NCBI RefSeq assembly: GCF_029017505.1
Contig: NZ_JAQGEI010000042.1
Span: forward strand, 1-48,305
Reading direction: 5' to 3'
Length of the DNA stretch: 48,305 nt
Source: Sedimenticola hydrogenitrophicus
Lineage (GTDB): Bacteria > Pseudomonadota > Gammaproteobacteria > Chromatiales > Chromatiaceae
How positions within the stretch are numbered: position 1 is the stretch's first letter; every line of letters starts with the position of its first letter. The notes under the pieces were generated by a model that worked only from the letters and a program-made list of their open reading frames with translations, had not been told where the DNA came from and did not search any database. Positions 7,807 through 18,643 of the stretch are shown here, piece by piece. The position numbers and the translations under genes are program-made.

Positions 7807-8085
7807 ATGGCAACGGCAACATCCATCAAGCTCGACGATGAGCTGAAAGGGCGTGTACAGCACCTGGCCGAAGCGCGCCGCCGCACTTCGCACTGGATCA
7901 TGCGCGAGGCCATCGCGCAGTACGTCGAGCGCGAGGAAAAACGCGAGGAGTTCAGGCAGGATGCGCTGCGCGCATGGGAAGGGTATCAGCGGACGGGCCT
8001 GCACCTGACGCTTGAGGAAGCCGATGCCTGGCTGGCGAAACTTGAAGCCGGCGAGGATGCGGAGCTGCCTGAGTGTCGGGTCTGA
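7807..8085 (+). CDS. CopG/ribbon-helix-helix antitoxin
   Basis: 92 residues. The N-terminal ribbon-helix-helix (about 1-45) has the strand TSIKLDDELKGRVQHLA followed by RRRTSHWIMREAIAQYV, typical of CopG/ParD-type DNA-binding antitoxins. The acidic C-terminal half would wrap the toxin. GAGGAGG precedes the ATG. The stop codon overlaps the start of the next gene by 13 bases, the usual layout of a type II toxin-antitoxin operon, and the pair should autorepress. Confidence 0.88.
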   Translation: MATATSIKLDDELKGRVQHLAEARRRTSHWIMREAIAQYVEREEKREEFRQDALRAWEGYQRTGLHLTLEEADAWLAKLEAGEDAELPECRV

Positions 8086-8363
8086 TCTGGACACCGCCGG
8101 CGCTGGCTGACGTTCAAAGACTCTACCGTTTTCTTGCACCGAAAGATGCTGACGCCGCACAGCGGGGCGTGAAGGCGATTCGCACGGGGGTCAAGGTTCT
8201 GGCCCATCAGCCACACCTCGGTCGTCCCGTAGAGGAGATGGACGCGGAATATCGGGAATGGCTGATCGACTTCGGAAACAGTGGCTACGTTGTCCTGTAT
8301 CGCATCGAAGGTGAGACGGTCGCTATCTTGGCCGTTCGCCACCAAAAAGAGGCGGGGTATTGA
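8073..8363 (+). CDS. RelE/ParE-superfamily toxin
   Basis: 96 residues from a GTG start that overlaps the antitoxin gene. The fold markers are the N-terminal LIWTPPALADVQRLYRFL, a central GRPVEEMDAEYREW, and the C-terminal strand pair VVLYRIEGETVAILAVRHQKEAGY. This is the ParE/RelE family, which contains gyrase poisons (ParE) and ribosome-dependent mRNases (RelE). The R..Y..RIEG..AI..VRH arrangement is closer to ParE. The frame is intact, unlike the second ParE-type gene at 46045. Confidence 0.88.
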   Translation: MSGLIWTPPALADVQRLYRFLAPKDADAAQRGVKAIRTGVKVLAHQPHLGRPVEEMDAEYREWLIDFGNSGYVVLYRIEGETVAILAVRHQKEAGY

Positions 8364-8388
8364 ATGACGAAGATGGCGAGCCTGCCGA

Positions 8389-10029
<1,641 letters not shown>

Positions 10030-10131
10030 AGTCGTGACTCCTCGATCGCACGCCAATGGAGGTATGTACGGGTGACTATGAATGCGGATATTAAAGAGAA
10101 TTCGTGGCGGCGGATTTGTTTATTTAAATGT

Positions 10132-10148
10132 TTGTAAAAGGTTGTAAA
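10132..10148. promoter_or_regulatory. Candidate OmpR-type response-regulator site (direct repeats)
   Basis: Two exact TTGTAAA half-sites start at 10132 and 10142, a spacing of 10 bp, which is the hallmark of OmpR-family tandem binding. They lie about 100 bp upstream of the acyl-CoA synthetase start. The same motif (as TTTACAA) occurs at 13101 and 13143 before the liv operon. This is an inferred target of the adjacent regulator. Confidence 0.4.
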
Positions 10149-10151
10149 TGG

Positions 10152-10218
10152 GTAACTACTCACCCGGTCTGTAAGTGATTGGCCTGTCTTGTTGGCCTAT
10201 CACCCCGTGAGTAGTTAC
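10152..10218. repeat. GTAACTACTCACCC-family palindrome, simple copy
   Basis: Ends are perfect 12-bp inverted repeats, GTAACTACTCAC and GTGAGTAGTTAC; an inner pair is GTGATTGGCC / GGCCTATCAC. It lies between the response regulator and the acyl-CoA synthetase gene. A second copy, interrupted by other repeats, is at 25921-26218. Confidence 0.85.
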
Positions 10219-10237
10219 GTAAAGGGCCACTATTCCG

Positions 10238-10957
10238 TTACTGTGTCGCCACCTTGGCGGCAAACATGTAGCCGGCGCCGTGTACCGTTTTTATTATTTC
10301 GGGGTGGCGTCGGTCGTGCTCAATCTTCTGGCGCAGGTGACCGATGTGTACATCAATGCTGCGGTCGAAGGGAGTACCTTCACGGTCACGGGCGAAATCG
10401 AGGATCTGATCACGGGTTAATACCCGGTTGGGATGGGTGGCCAGGGTGACCAGTACATCGTATTGCGCGGTGGTCAGTTCCACGGGTTGGCCGGCCTCCG
10501 TTTTGAGCTGTCGGGTATGGAGGTCCAATATCCAACCGGCAAAATGCAGCTGCCGTTTGTTGGAGAGCGTGACGTTTTCACTTTCCGGCTTGACGCGGCG
10601 CAATACGGTACGCACCCGCGCCAGCAGTTCCCTGGGCTCGAAGGGCTTGGGGAGGTAATCATCCGCACCCAGTTCCAGGCCGACAATACGGTCTACCGGT
10701 TCACCGCGTGCGGTCAGGATGATGACGGGAATATCCATCTCTTGCCGCAGATTGCGGAGGTACATCAAGCCATCTTCGCCCTGGAGGTTGAGGTCGAGCA
10801 CAATCAGGTCATAGAGCTTGTCGCTAATCCGCTGCTGCATCTCGGCACCACAGTAGGCCGTCTCCACCTCATAGCCACCCGGTTGGAGGCAACGTGCGAC
10901 CAGATTGCATACCTCAGGCTCATCATCGACCACCAGTACGTTCTGTGTCTCTTTCAT
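10238..10957 (-). CDS. OmpR/PhoB-family response regulator
   Basis: 239 residues. The receiver domain (about 1-118) has the acidic pair DDE at 11-13, the phospho-acceptor D55 (VLDLNLQG) and K104-region PKPFEPRELL. The C-terminal winged helix (about 135-235) has the TRDQILDFARDREG and RSIDVHIGHLRQKIE segments. It overlaps the 3' end of the hybrid kinase gene by four bases (ATGA) and is cotranscribed with it. Probable targets are the neighbouring acyl-CoA synthetase and liv importer genes, both of which carry TTTACAA-type repeats upstream. Confidence 0.92.
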   Translation of the reverse strand: MKETQNVLVVDDEPEVCNLVARCLQPGGYEVETAYCGAEMQQRISDKLYDLIVLDLNLQGEDGLMYLRNLRQEMDIPVIILTARGEPVDRIVGLELGADDYLPKPFEPRELLARVRTVLRRVKPESENVTLSNKRQLHFAGWILDLHTRQLKTEAGQPVELTTAQYDVLVTLATHPNRVLTRDQILDFARDREGTPFDRSIDVHIGHLRQKIEHDRRHPEIIKTVHGAGYMFAAKVATQ

Positions 10958-13020
10958 GATCCGTGTCCAGTGTCCGGATTTGCCGGGTTGTCCAGTGCCT
11001 GACGAACCCGTTCCGCCAGTTCCGTATGCTCAAAGGGTTTGCACAACAGGTCGCTGTTTCGCAAGGGAAAACTATCATTGACAAAGACCTTGTCGGGATA
11101 ACCGGACATGAGAAGATATTTCATGTGTGGCGCATGGCGAATGGCCGAGCGAACCAGATCGATGCCGCTGATACCACCGGGCATCTCGATATCGCTCAAC
11201 AGCAGGTCAAACGACAGACCCTCCTTGATCAAGGACAGGGCACGGATGCCGTCGCACGCCTCGGAGACACGGTATCCCAGTTTACCTAATACCTTCGCGG
11301 TAAAGTTTCTTACCGCCGTTTCATCCTCCACCAGCAGGATCTGCTCACTGCCGTGCGGCATGCTGTATCTGTCCGGTTGTTGAATCACGGATACCGCTTC
11401 GTCGCCTGTGTGGCGTGGCAAATAGAAACTCACCTGGGTGCCTTTTTTCGGTTCGCTCTCGATGGTGACATATCCGCTGGAGCGGCGCACAAAACCATAG
11501 ACCATGCTCAGGCCCAGGCCGGTACCACGGCCCTGTTGTTTGGTGGTAAAAAATGGCTCGAAGACCCGCTCCAGGATCTCCTTGGGCATGCCGCCGCCGT
11601 TATCCCTGACCGAGACGACGACATAGTCGCCGGGCTCGACATGCTGCTGCACAACGGGATCACCCGGTAGCACCGTTCTTCCCCCCACATCGATCACCAG
11701 TTTTCCGCAGCTGGGCATGGCATCACGACTGTTAATCACCAGATTCAATACGGCACTTTCAAGTTCGCTCGGATCAGTGTGAACATTCCACTGTTCACCG
11801 CTAATGCGCACCGCCACTTCGATTGTGCTCCCCAGGGTACGGTGCAACAGCTCGCTCATGCCGAGAATGGTCTGTTGCGGATCATACACCATGGCCCGCA
11901 ACACCTTTTTACGTGAAAATGCCAGTAGCCGGTTGACCAGTGCCGCGCCCCGGCGTGCTGCATCCAGGGCCGGGGCAATCATTGGGTCGATGTCCTGGTT
12001 GCTCTCCTCGGCATCGTTGATCAGCGCCAGGTTGCCGACGATAATGGTCAGCAGATTATTGAAGTCATGCGCGATGCCGCCTGTCAATTGTCCCACGGCA
12101 TCCATTTTCTGTGCCTGTCGAAGGAGGGTCTCGGTCCGTTTCAGCTCGGTGATGTCCTGGCTGAGGATAAAGTAGCCTAGCGTCTCGCCGTCCGGCGCCT
12201 GGTGGGGAATGTAGTTGACGAGGCAATCGATGGTGCGGCCATCCTGTAACTTCAATGAGAACTCGGCTGATTTCGTGATACCGGACAACGCTTCGTCCAG
12301 ATCCCGCTGGTGACCCGGATACAGTTCACCACCCAGGACTTCCCATACCGGTTTGCCAACGACTTGCTCGGGGCTTTGGCCGAACCACTCCTGGTATCCC
12401 CGATTACAGAATCGATAAATCTTGCCCGCATCCACGTAGCCGATGAGTGCGGGCACGGCGTCCGCGATACGGCGAATCCACTGTTCGCTCTGGCGCAGGT
12501 TTTCCAAGGCCTCATGCAGTGCCGCGGTCCGTTCACGTACACGCAGCTCAAGGGTGTCGATGCTCTCCTTCAGCGCTTCCTCGGCACGGGCCTGCTCGGT
12601 GATATCCTTGTACACGGTGACGAATCCGATGCCCGGTATGGGGTTGCCGCGTACCTCAAGCACCTGCCCGCTTGGCCGTCGCCGGATGACGTTGTGTGAC
12701 TCGAAATTTTTTGCCAGGCGTACACGTTCCGCAGCCAGCTTTTTCGGGTCGCCCCGGCCGTACTCGCCCCGTTCGGCGTTGAACAGCATGAACGCTTCGA
12801 ACGGTGTGCCCCGCCGGGCCAGGTGCATCGGGAATTCGAGGAGGGTGAAAAAACGCTCGTTCCATGCCAGCAGGTGCAGGTCACGATCAAAAATCGTAAA
12901 TCCCTCATCCATGTGCTCCACGGCGGTTTGAAATATGGCCGCCCACTGTCTGTCTGACAGCTCCCAGGGGAGCGCCTGGGCGTGTACTTGATGGTCGCCG
13001 ACGGGACTGGACTTGGTCAT
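10954..13020 (-). CDS. Hybrid PAS sensor histidine kinase with C-terminal receiver
   Basis: 688 residues with no membrane segments, so cytoplasmic. Order: a PAS_7-type domain (about 28-145, with [11 protein letters not shown]), a coiled coil (150-185), a second PAS (185-300), HisKA with H318 in GGIAHDFNN, HATPase (about 420-540, with NSRDAMP and [12 protein letters not shown]), and a receiver (about 555-675, [10 protein letters not shown]). It pairs with the response regulator downstream. Its N-terminal PAS closely resembles that of the kinase at 40297. It is divergent from the liv operon, so it probably senses a cytoplasmic signal tied to that substrate, such as a metabolite or redox state. 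Confidence 0.9.
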   Translation of the reverse strand: MTKSSPVGDHQVHAQALPWELSDRQWAAIFQTAVEHMDEGFTIFDRDLHLLAWNERFFTLLEFPMHLARRGTPFEAFMLFNAERGEYGRGDPKKLAAERVRLAKNFESHNVIRRRPSGQVLEVRGNPIPGIGFVTVYKDITEQARAEEALKESIDTLELRVRERTAALHEALENLRQSEQWIRRIADAVPALIGYVDAGKIYRFCNRGYQEWFGQSPEQVVGKPVWEVLGGELYPGHQRDLDEALSGITKSAEFSLKLQDGRTIDCLVNYIPHQAPDGETLGYFILSQDITELKRTETLLRQAQKMDAVGQLTGGIAHDFNNLLTIIVGNLALINDAEESNQDIDPMIAPALDAARRGAALVNRLLAFSRKKVLRAMVYDPQQTILGMSELLHRTLGSTIEVAVRISGEQWNVHTDPSELESAVLNLVINSRDAMPSCGKLVIDVGGRTVLPGDPVVQQHVEPGDYVVVSVRDNGGGMPKEILERVFEPFFTTKQQGRGTGLGLSMVYGFVRRSSGYVTIESEPKKGTQVSFYLPRHTGDEAVSVIQQPDRYSMPHGSEQILLVEDETAVRNFTAKVLGKLGYRVSEACDGIRALSLIKEGLSFDLLLSDIEMPGGISGIDLVRSAIRHAPHMKYLLMSGYPDKVFVNDSFPLRNSDLLCKPFEHTELAERVRQALDNPANPDTGHGS

Positions 13021-13100
13021 TTCGGGTATCGTGACTCACTTAGCTACATAGGCCTAAGGGAACTCCATTTTGGGTTCAGGCGCAAGTGAATTCATAAAAA

Positions 13101-13149
13101 TTTACAAATACTCAACAACCTTTTTGTGGATTACATATTCGTTTTACAA
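13101..13149. promoter_or_regulatory. Liv operon upstream region with TTTACAA repeats
   Basis: The AT-rich gap between the divergent kinase and liv operons holds TTTACAA at 13101-13107 and again at 13143-13149 (42 bp apart, about four helical turns), with a looser ATTACAT between them. The same word, in a 10-bp tandem, precedes the acyl-CoA synthetase gene. I see no convincing sigma-70 hexamer pair. Confidence 0.35.
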
Positions 13150-13204
13150 CCGCGCCGCAACATCGTTACCAGCCATACCGGGTACAGAGATAAGAGCTGG
13201 ATTC

Positions 13205-13984
13205 ATGACCACTTTCTTTCATACTGCCGAGCAGCGCGAGTACATCTTGGAAACGGTCGGACTGTCCAAGGAGTTCCGGGGTTTTGTGGCCATCAACCAA
13301 GTGGACCTGAAGGTGCGTAAAGGCACCATTCATGCGCTGATTGGTCCCAATGGTGCCGGTAAAACCACCGTGTTTAATCTGCTGACCCGGTTTCTCAAGG
13401 AGACCGCCGGCGCGATCATCTACAAGGGGCGCGATATCACGCACAGCCGTGCGGATTCCATTGCCCGACTCGGGATCGTCCGCTCGTTCCAGATCTCTTC
13501 GGTATTTCCGCACTTGACTGTACGCGAGAACGTGCGCGTTGCCTTGCAACGCAAGCATGGGATGGATATGCATTTCTGGCGCCCCGCCAGGGAGTTGAAC
13601 CGGCTTAACCGGGAGGCCGACGCATTGCTGGACGAGGTGGGGCTTGAGTCGTTCGTCAATCTTCAGGCAGTGGAACTATCCTATGGTCGTAAGCGGGCAC
13701 TGGAGATCGCCACCACGCTGGCCCTCGACCCGGAACTGATGTTGCTGGATGAACCCACCCAGGGCATGGGGCATGAAGATGTCGGACGTATCGCCGATCT
13801 GATCCGCAAGGTGGCTGCCAACCGCACCATCCTGATGGTGGAACACAACCTGGACGTCGTTGCCAACCTGTCACATTGGATCACCGTGTTGCAGCGGGGC
13901 GAGGTCCTGGCGGAAGGCAGCTACGACGAGGTCTCGGGTAATCCGCAGGTGATCGAGGCCTATATGGGGACCGCGCATGGCTGA
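13205..13984 (+). CDS. Liv-type ABC importer ATPase (LivG-like)
   Basis: 259 residues from MTTFF. The open frame extends 45 codons upstream, but that part is AT-rich promoter-like sequence without conserved residues. Walker A is GPNGAGKTTVFN, the signature is LSYGRKRALEIA and Walker B is LMLLDEPTQGM, with the LivG-type C-terminus (VIEAYMGTAHG). It energises uptake by the permeases encoded at 16195 and 17116. The next ATPase gene overlaps its stop by eight bases. Here the ATPases come first in the operon, before binding protein and permeases, unlike the common livKHMGF order. Confidence 0.92.
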   Translation: MTTFFHTAEQREYILETVGLSKEFRGFVAINQVDLKVRKGTIHALIGPNGAGKTTVFNLLTRFLKETAGAIIYKGRDITHSRADSIARLGIVRSFQISSVFPHLTVRENVRVALQRKHGMDMHFWRPARELNRLNREADALLDEVGLESFVNLQAVELSYGRKRALEIATTLALDPELMLLDEPTQGMGHEDVGRIADLIRKVAANRTILMVEHNLDVVANLSHWITVLQRGEVLAEGSYDEVSGNPQVIEAYMGTAHG

Positions 13985-14714
13985 TTCGGCAGAGATCAAT
14001 GCAAGCCGGGGTGACACCGTGCTCCAGATCCAGGGGCTGCAGGCCTTCTATGGTGAATCGCATATCCTTCACGGGGTCGGGCTTGACGTGTGCGAGGGTG
14101 AAGTGGTGACCCTGTTGGGTCGTAATGGCGCCGGCAAGACCACCACGTTGAAATCGATCATCGGCATGGTAAGCCAGCGCGAGGGGTCGATCCGCTACCG
14201 CGGGCAGGAGACCATCGGACTCAAGTCCAACCGGATCGCACGCATCGGTATCGCCCTCTGCCCGGAGGAGCGTGGCATCTTTTCCAGCTTGACGGTGGAG
14301 GAGAATCTGTATCTGCCGCCGGTTATCGCGGAGGGCGGGCTTTCCATTGCTGAGCTTTACCAGCTTTTCCCCAATCTTGAGGAGCGGCGTCACACGCGCC
14401 AGGGGACGCGCCTGTCCGGTGGGGAGCAGCAGATGCTCGCCATCGCGCGGATTCTGCGTACCGGTGCCCGCCTGCTGCTGCTCGATGAACCCACCGAGGG
14501 CCTGGCCCCGGTGATAGTCCAGCAAATTGGTCGCGTCATCGAAACCTTGAAAGCGCGCGGCTTCACCATTCTGCTGGTCGAGCAAAACTTCCATTTCGCC
14601 TCGGCGCTCGCCGACCGCAACTATGTCATGGAGGACGGCAAGATAGTCGCCGTCGTGCAGCGCAACGAGTTGCGCGAGAAGGAAGCCTTACTCCAGGAAT
14701 ACCTGGGCGTATAA
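13977..14714 (+). CDS. Liv-type ABC importer ATPase (LivF-like)
   Basis: 245 residues. Walker A is GRNGAGKTTTLK, the signature LSGGEQQMLAIA and Walker B LLLLDEPTEGL. The C-terminus EALLQEYLGV is typical of LivF. It overlaps the preceding ATPase gene and would form the heterodimeric motor with it. The substrate cannot be read from this subunit. Confidence 0.92.
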   Translation: MADSAEINASRGDTVLQIQGLQAFYGESHILHGVGLDVCEGEVVTLLGRNGAGKTTTLKSIIGMVSQREGSIRYRGQETIGLKSNRIARIGIALCPEERGIFSSLTVEENLYLPPVIAEGGLSIAELYQLFPNLEERRHTRQGTRLSGGEQQMLAIARILRTGARLLLLDEPTEGLAPVIVQQIGRVIETLKARGFTILLVEQNFHFASALADRNYVMEDGKIVAVVQRNELREKEALLQEYLGV

Positions 14715-14747
14715 CAAAACGCTATCTATGAGAGAGGAGTCACCAGC

Positions 14748-15956
14748 ATGTTTAAACACACCCTACTGGCCAGTGCATTGGTCGCGACGCTCGCCTCCGG
14801 CCCGGCAACCGCGGATGCGATCTCCGGCGACAAGATAAAGATCGGCGTGCTCACCGATATGGCGGCCGTCTACGCGGACCTGTCCGGTACCGGCTCCGTC
14901 ATCGCCGCCGAGATGGCGGTGCAGGACTTCGGCGGCACGGTGCTCGGTAAACCGATCGAGGTGGTATCCGCCGACCATCAGAATAAGGCCGACATTGCCG
15001 TCTCCAAGGCGCGTGAGTGGATCGATGCCGAGGGTGTCGATATGATCACCGACCTGGTCACCTCATCGGTGGCACTCGCGGTACAGGAGGTGGGACGTGA
15101 GAAAAACCGCGTCACCATGGCGACTGGCGCGGCCAGCTCGCAACTGACCGGTAAGAGCTGTTCTCCGCGCGGCTTCCACTGGGCCTACGATACCTTTTCA
15201 TTGGCCAATGGCACCGGTACCGCCGTGGTGAAGAACGGTGGCGACAGCTGGTTCTTCATCACCGCGGACTATGCCTTTGGCCACGCCCTGGAGGGGGATG
15301 TATCGGATATCGTGAAAGCCAATGGCGGTACGGTGGTGGGTGCGGTCCGGCATCCGTTCCCGTCGTCTGACTTTGCCTCTTTCCTGCTTCAGGCGCAGGC
15401 GTCGGGCGCCAAGATCGTCGGTCTTGCCAACGCCGGTTCGGACACCATCAACGCCATCAAGCAGGCGGCAGAGTTCGGTATCGTGGAGGGCGGACAGAAT
15501 CTGGCCGGCCTGCTGATGTTCGTTACCGACATCCACAGTCTTGGTTTGAAGGCCGCCAAGGGGCTCTATATGACCACCGGTTGGTATTGGGACCTCAACG
15601 ACGAAACCCGTGCCTGGGCGGCCCGTTTCGAGCAGAAGGCCGGCAAGAAACCGACCATGATTCAGGTGGGTACCTACTCGGCGGTACTCAGCTACCTGAA
15701 GGCGATAGAGAAGGCGGGTACCGACGAAGCGGGGGCTGTCGCCGAGACGCTCAGGTCGATGCCCGTCAACGATGTCTTTGCCAAGGGCGGGATGGTGTAT
15801 GCCAACGGCCGCATGGCTCACGATATGTACCTGGCCCAGGTGAAGACGCCGGCGCAATCCAGTGGCGCCTGGGACTATCTCAATATCGTGCACACCATTC
15901 CGGCACGCCAGGCCTTTCAGGATCCGGCCAAGAGCGGTTGCGCAGTCATAAACTGA
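14748..15956 (+). CDS. Periplasmic binding protein of the Liv-type ABC importer
   Basis: 402 residues with a signal peptide (KHTLLASALVATLASGPATA, cleavage near TADA). The mature part is a type I periplasmic-binding fold (Peripla_BP_6), starting IKIGVLTDMAAVYADLSG and including VVSADHQNKADIA. A GAGAGGAG site lies eight bases before the ATG. The family binds branched-chain amino acids, amides, urea, or aromatic and short-chain acids. Given the acyl-CoA synthetase and two-component genes next door, a carboxylic acid is a reasonable guess but unproven. A 183-bp MITE separates it from the permease genes. Confidence 0.9.
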   Translation: MFKHTLLASALVATLASGPATADAISGDKIKIGVLTDMAAVYADLSGTGSVIAAEMAVQDFGGTVLGKPIEVVSADHQNKADIAVSKAREWIDAEGVDMITDLVTSSVALAVQEVGREKNRVTMATGAASSQLTGKSCSPRGFHWAYDTFSLANGTGTAVVKNGGDSWFFITADYAFGHALEGDVSDIVKANGGTVVGAVRHPFPSSDFASFLLQAQASGAKIVGLANAGSDTINAIKQAAEFGIVEGGQNLAGLLMFVTDIHSLGLKAAKGLYMTTGWYWDLNDETRAWAARFEQKAGKKPTMIQVGTYSAVLSYLKAIEKAGTDEAGAVAETLRSMPVNDVFAKGGMVYANGRMAHDMYLAQVKTPAQSSGAWDYLNIVHTIPARQAFQDPAKSGCAVIN

Positions 15957-15967
15957 GGCTGTTGGGT

Positions 15968-16150
15968 AATGGCACTTACTTAAGGCGAATTGCAGGATCT
16001 TCGTCATTCCGGCGCAGGCCGGAATCCAGGAATACCGCCACCATTAAGCAGTCTGGATGCCATCCTTAGGTCCGTAAACGGTGCATCCCTGCACCACTCC
16101 TCCGGCCTGCGCCGGGATGACTGTGGTTCTTGGCTTAAGTAAGTGCCATT
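15968..16150. mobile_element. 183-bp MITE-like element, copy 1 (inside liv operon)
   Basis: Perfect 17-bp terminal inverted repeats, AATGGCACTTACTTAAG and its complement. Inside is a second inverted pair (CATTCCGGCGCAGGCCGG / CCGGCCTGCGCCGGGATG) and a central hairpin module at 16062-16103. It is the same length as the copy at 21919-22101 and differs at five positions (about 97% identity). It has no coding capacity and no obvious target duplication. It lies between the binding-protein and permease genes of one operon. Confidence 0.9.
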
Positions 16151-16194
16151 CTTTCCAGGCCCCAATACTTTGCTGTCTCCGTGGGTGAAGAGCG

Positions 16195-17112
16195 ATGACG
16201 ACAATATTTGACCTTCCTGTATCGTATTTTGGGTTGCAGTTTTTGATCGGCCTGCAAAACGGTGCATTCTATGCACTGCTCAGCCTGGGGCTTGCGGTGA
16301 TCTTCGGCATGTTGAACGTCATCAATTTTGCCCACGGCGCGCAGTACATGATGGGGGCATTTCTCGCCTGGCTGCTGTTGGATATTGCCGGTATCTCTTA
16401 CTGGTGGGCGCTGCTACTGGTGCCACTCATCATGGGTTTGCTGGGGGTGGTCATCGAGCGCGCCTTTTTGCGCTGGCTCTACGACCTGGACCATCTCTAT
16501 GGATTGCTGCTCACCTTCGGACTGGTGTTGATCATCGAAGGTCTCTTTGTCAGTGTCTTCGGTTCCTCGGGACTGCCCTATGAAAAACCCCAGGCACTCG
16601 CCGGTGCGCAGCGCATACCGCTGGCCATGATTACCGGTAATGAGCGCGACATGATGATGATTCCGCTCTATCGCCTGTGGATTGTTGCTGTCTCCATCGT
16701 CTGCTGTTTCGGTACCTGGTACGCCATCGAGCGGACCCGGCTTGGGAGCTATCTGCGCGCCGCCACGGAGAATCCCGCGCTGGTGCGTTCCTTCGGTATC
16801 AATGTCTCTGTGCTGATCACCCTGACATACGGTTTTGGCGTGGCCCTGGCCGGGTTTGCCGGCGTGCTTGCCGCCGGAGTGCAGGCACTCACCCCGCACA
16901 TGGGTTCGAATCTGATAATTGTGGTATTTGCCGTGGTGGTAATCGGCGGCATGGGTTCAATCCTGGGTTCCATTATCACCAGTTTTGGACTCGGTATAGT
17001 CGAGGCACTGGCCAGGATCGCCTATCCGGAGGCCTCCGGTGTAGTGGTTTTTGCGATCATGATTGTTGTGCTGCTGATGCGGCCGGCGGGTCTGTTCGGA
17101 AGGGAGAATTAA
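16195..17112 (+). CDS. Liv-type ABC permease (LivH-like)
   Basis: 305 residues with about eight membrane helices. LivH hallmarks are GLQNGAFYALLSLGLAVIFG, MLNVINFAHG and, near the C-terminus, VVIGGMGSILGSIITSFGLG. It forms the heterodimeric channel with the next gene (three-base gap). The start codon follows AGAG six bases upstream. The MITE upstream could supply or block transcription entering the permease genes. Confidence 0.92.
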   Translation: MTTIFDLPVSYFGLQFLIGLQNGAFYALLSLGLAVIFGMLNVINFAHGAQYMMGAFLAWLLLDIAGISYWWALLLVPLIMGLLGVVIERAFLRWLYDLDHLYGLLLTFGLVLIIEGLFVSVFGSSGLPYEKPQALAGAQRIPLAMITGNERDMMMIPLYRLWIVAVSIVCCFGTWYAIERTRLGSYLRAATENPALVRSFGINVSVLITLTYGFGVALAGFAGVLAAGVQALTPHMGSNLIIVVFAVVVIGGMGSILGSIITSFGLGIVEALARIAYPEASGVVVFAIMIVVLLMRPAGLFGREN

Positions 17113-17115
17113 GCT

Positions 17116-18087
17116 ATGTGGTCATCCAGTCTGCAACGTCGTTTGCCACGGATTGTCGATATGCCACGAATGACCATCGTGGCCGGTATTATCGTGCTGG
17201 GCGCACTGCTGGTCCTGCCACAATTCATCTATCCCGTCTTCCTGATGAAGGCGATGTGTTTCGCACTGTTCGCCTGCGCCTTCAACCTGCTGTTGGGATT
17301 TACCGGGCTGCTCTCATTTGGCCATGCGGCATTCTTCGGCTCGGCATCCTATATCTCCGCGCATGCGCTGAAGGTGTGGGGATTCACCCCGGAGCTGGCC
17401 ATTCTGGCCGCCACCCTGAACTCGGCGCTGTTGGGCTATCTGTTCGCCTATGTCGCCATACGCCGTCAGGGGATTTACTTTGCCATGATTACTCTGGCGC
17501 TTTCGCAAATGGTTTTCTTCGCCGCACTGCAGCTTCCGTTCACCGGCGGCGAGGATGGTATACAGGCGGTGCCGCGCGGGGCGCTTTTCGGTTTTATTGA
17601 CCTCTCCGATAACCGGACCCTCTACTTCTTCGTGCTTGCGATCTTTCTGTTCGGCCTGTTTGCGGTCTGGCGCATCGTGCATTCGCCATTTGGCCAGATC
17701 CTGAAGGCCATACGGGAAAACGAAACGCGCGCGATGTCACTGGGCTATAGGGTGGATTATTACAAACTGGTTGTGTTTGTGCTCTCCGCTACCCTGTCAG
17801 GTCTCGCGGGTGGCACCAAGGCGCTGGTGGTGCAGGTGGCGAGCCTGACCGACGTCACCTGGCAAATGTCCGGCGAGGTGGTGTTGATGACGCTTCTCGG
17901 GGGTATGGGCACTATCTTTGGGCCGGCGGTTGGCGCCACCGTCGTACTGTCACTGCAGAACTACCTCAGTTCGTTGGGTTCTCTGGTCACCATTATCATC
18001 GGTGTCATCTTTGTCGTCTGCGTGTTGGCGTTCCGGCGCGGTATCGTGGGCGAACTCCAGGCGCGCTGGCCACGGCGCAACCAATAG
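17116..18087 (+). CDS. Liv-type ABC permease (LivM-like)
   Basis: 323 residues with about nine membrane helices. LivM hallmarks are FNLLLGFTGLLSFGHAAFFG and the EAA-like segment AIRENETRAMSLGYRVDYYK. A second marker is LLGGMGTIFGPAVGA. It closes the operon; a 206-bp palindromic element follows 20 bases after the stop and may serve as an RNA end. Confidence 0.92.
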   Translation: MWSSSLQRRLPRIVDMPRMTIVAGIIVLGALLVLPQFIYPVFLMKAMCFALFACAFNLLLGFTGLLSFGHAAFFGSASYISAHALKVWGFTPELAILAATLNSALLGYLFAYVAIRRQGIYFAMITLALSQMVFFAALQLPFTGGEDGIQAVPRGALFGFIDLSDNRTLYFFVLAIFLFGLFAVWRIVHSPFGQILKAIRENETRAMSLGYRVDYYKLVVFVLSATLSGLAGGTKALVVQVASLTDVTWQMSGEVVLMTLLGGMGTIFGPAVGATVVLSLQNYLSSLGSLVTIIIGVIFVVCVLAFRRGIVGELQARWPRRNQ

Positions 18088-18108
18088 GTCTCGACCAACG
18101 AGGCTAAA

Positions 18109-18314
18109 CTCAAGTTTCGGAGTTCGGTTCCAAATGCCGGGCGGGCCACCCCCTTTCCGGGACACGCTGTGAATACGTCCCTGTACGCTCGGCGTCGGCA
18201 TGGCATCCTCGGCTCCGTAAACGGTACATCCCTGTACCACTCCTCCTGCCTCCGACGGTCCCGGAAAGGGGGTAGCCCGCCCTGAACGACGCCTTTTGAA
18301 CTCCGAAACTTGAG
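18109..18314. mobile_element. 206-bp long-inverted-repeat element
   Basis: Outer arms CTCAAGTTTCGGAGTTC (18109-) and its exact complement ending at 18314. A second inner pair, GGGCGGGC.ACCCCCTTTCCGGGAC, is inverted around the centre with one mismatch. The centre (18205-18246) carries the same hairpin module as the 183-bp MITE, with a TACA/TGTA stem in place of TGCA/TGCA. No reading frame. Confidence 0.85.
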
Positions 18315-18406
18315 AGCTAAAGATGCTTATTGGCCCGCAAGGCCGCGCATGCCGGCGTGCAACAATGACGGAAGCCGTGGGTATTATATTGAAATACAAA
18401 GGGAAT

Positions 18407-18483
18407 TGGCGCGCCCGACAGGATTCGAACCTGTGACCCCTGCCTTCGGAGGGCAGTACTCTATCCAGCTGAGCTACGGGCGC
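18407..18483 (-). tRNA. tRNA-Arg (anticodon CCG)
   Basis: The reverse complement folds as a full cloverleaf: acceptor GCGCCCG/CGGGCGC, D arm GCTC..GAGT region, and anticodon stem-loop CTGCC CTCCGAA GGCAG with anticodon CCG. The T arm is ACAGG TTCGAAT CCTGT. The discriminator is G and the 3' CCA is encoded. Length 77 bases. Confidence 0.97.
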
Positions 18484-18643
18484 TTGCGATCGTGGACCAC
18501 CGTTTTGGGGCAGCGGCGGCCGAAGAGGGCGTATCTTACCCTGAGGTACCGGTGGCGTCTATCCCATGGCGCCTATTTCCAGGCGGGGAGACCGGCTTGA
18601 CGGTCGATCTTTATGGCGGTTGTCGCTATACTGCGCCCCGTTA

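Noticed and set aside
7647-8160. Minus-strand frames opposite the CopG antitoxin
   Set aside because: They are shadows of the toxin-antitoxin genes, which have a strong ribosome site and the expected overlap.
13070-13204. 45-codon N-terminal extension of the LivG-like ATPase
   Set aside because: AT-rich, promoter-like and unconserved; it contains the TTTACAA repeats. The ATPase begins normally at MTTFF.
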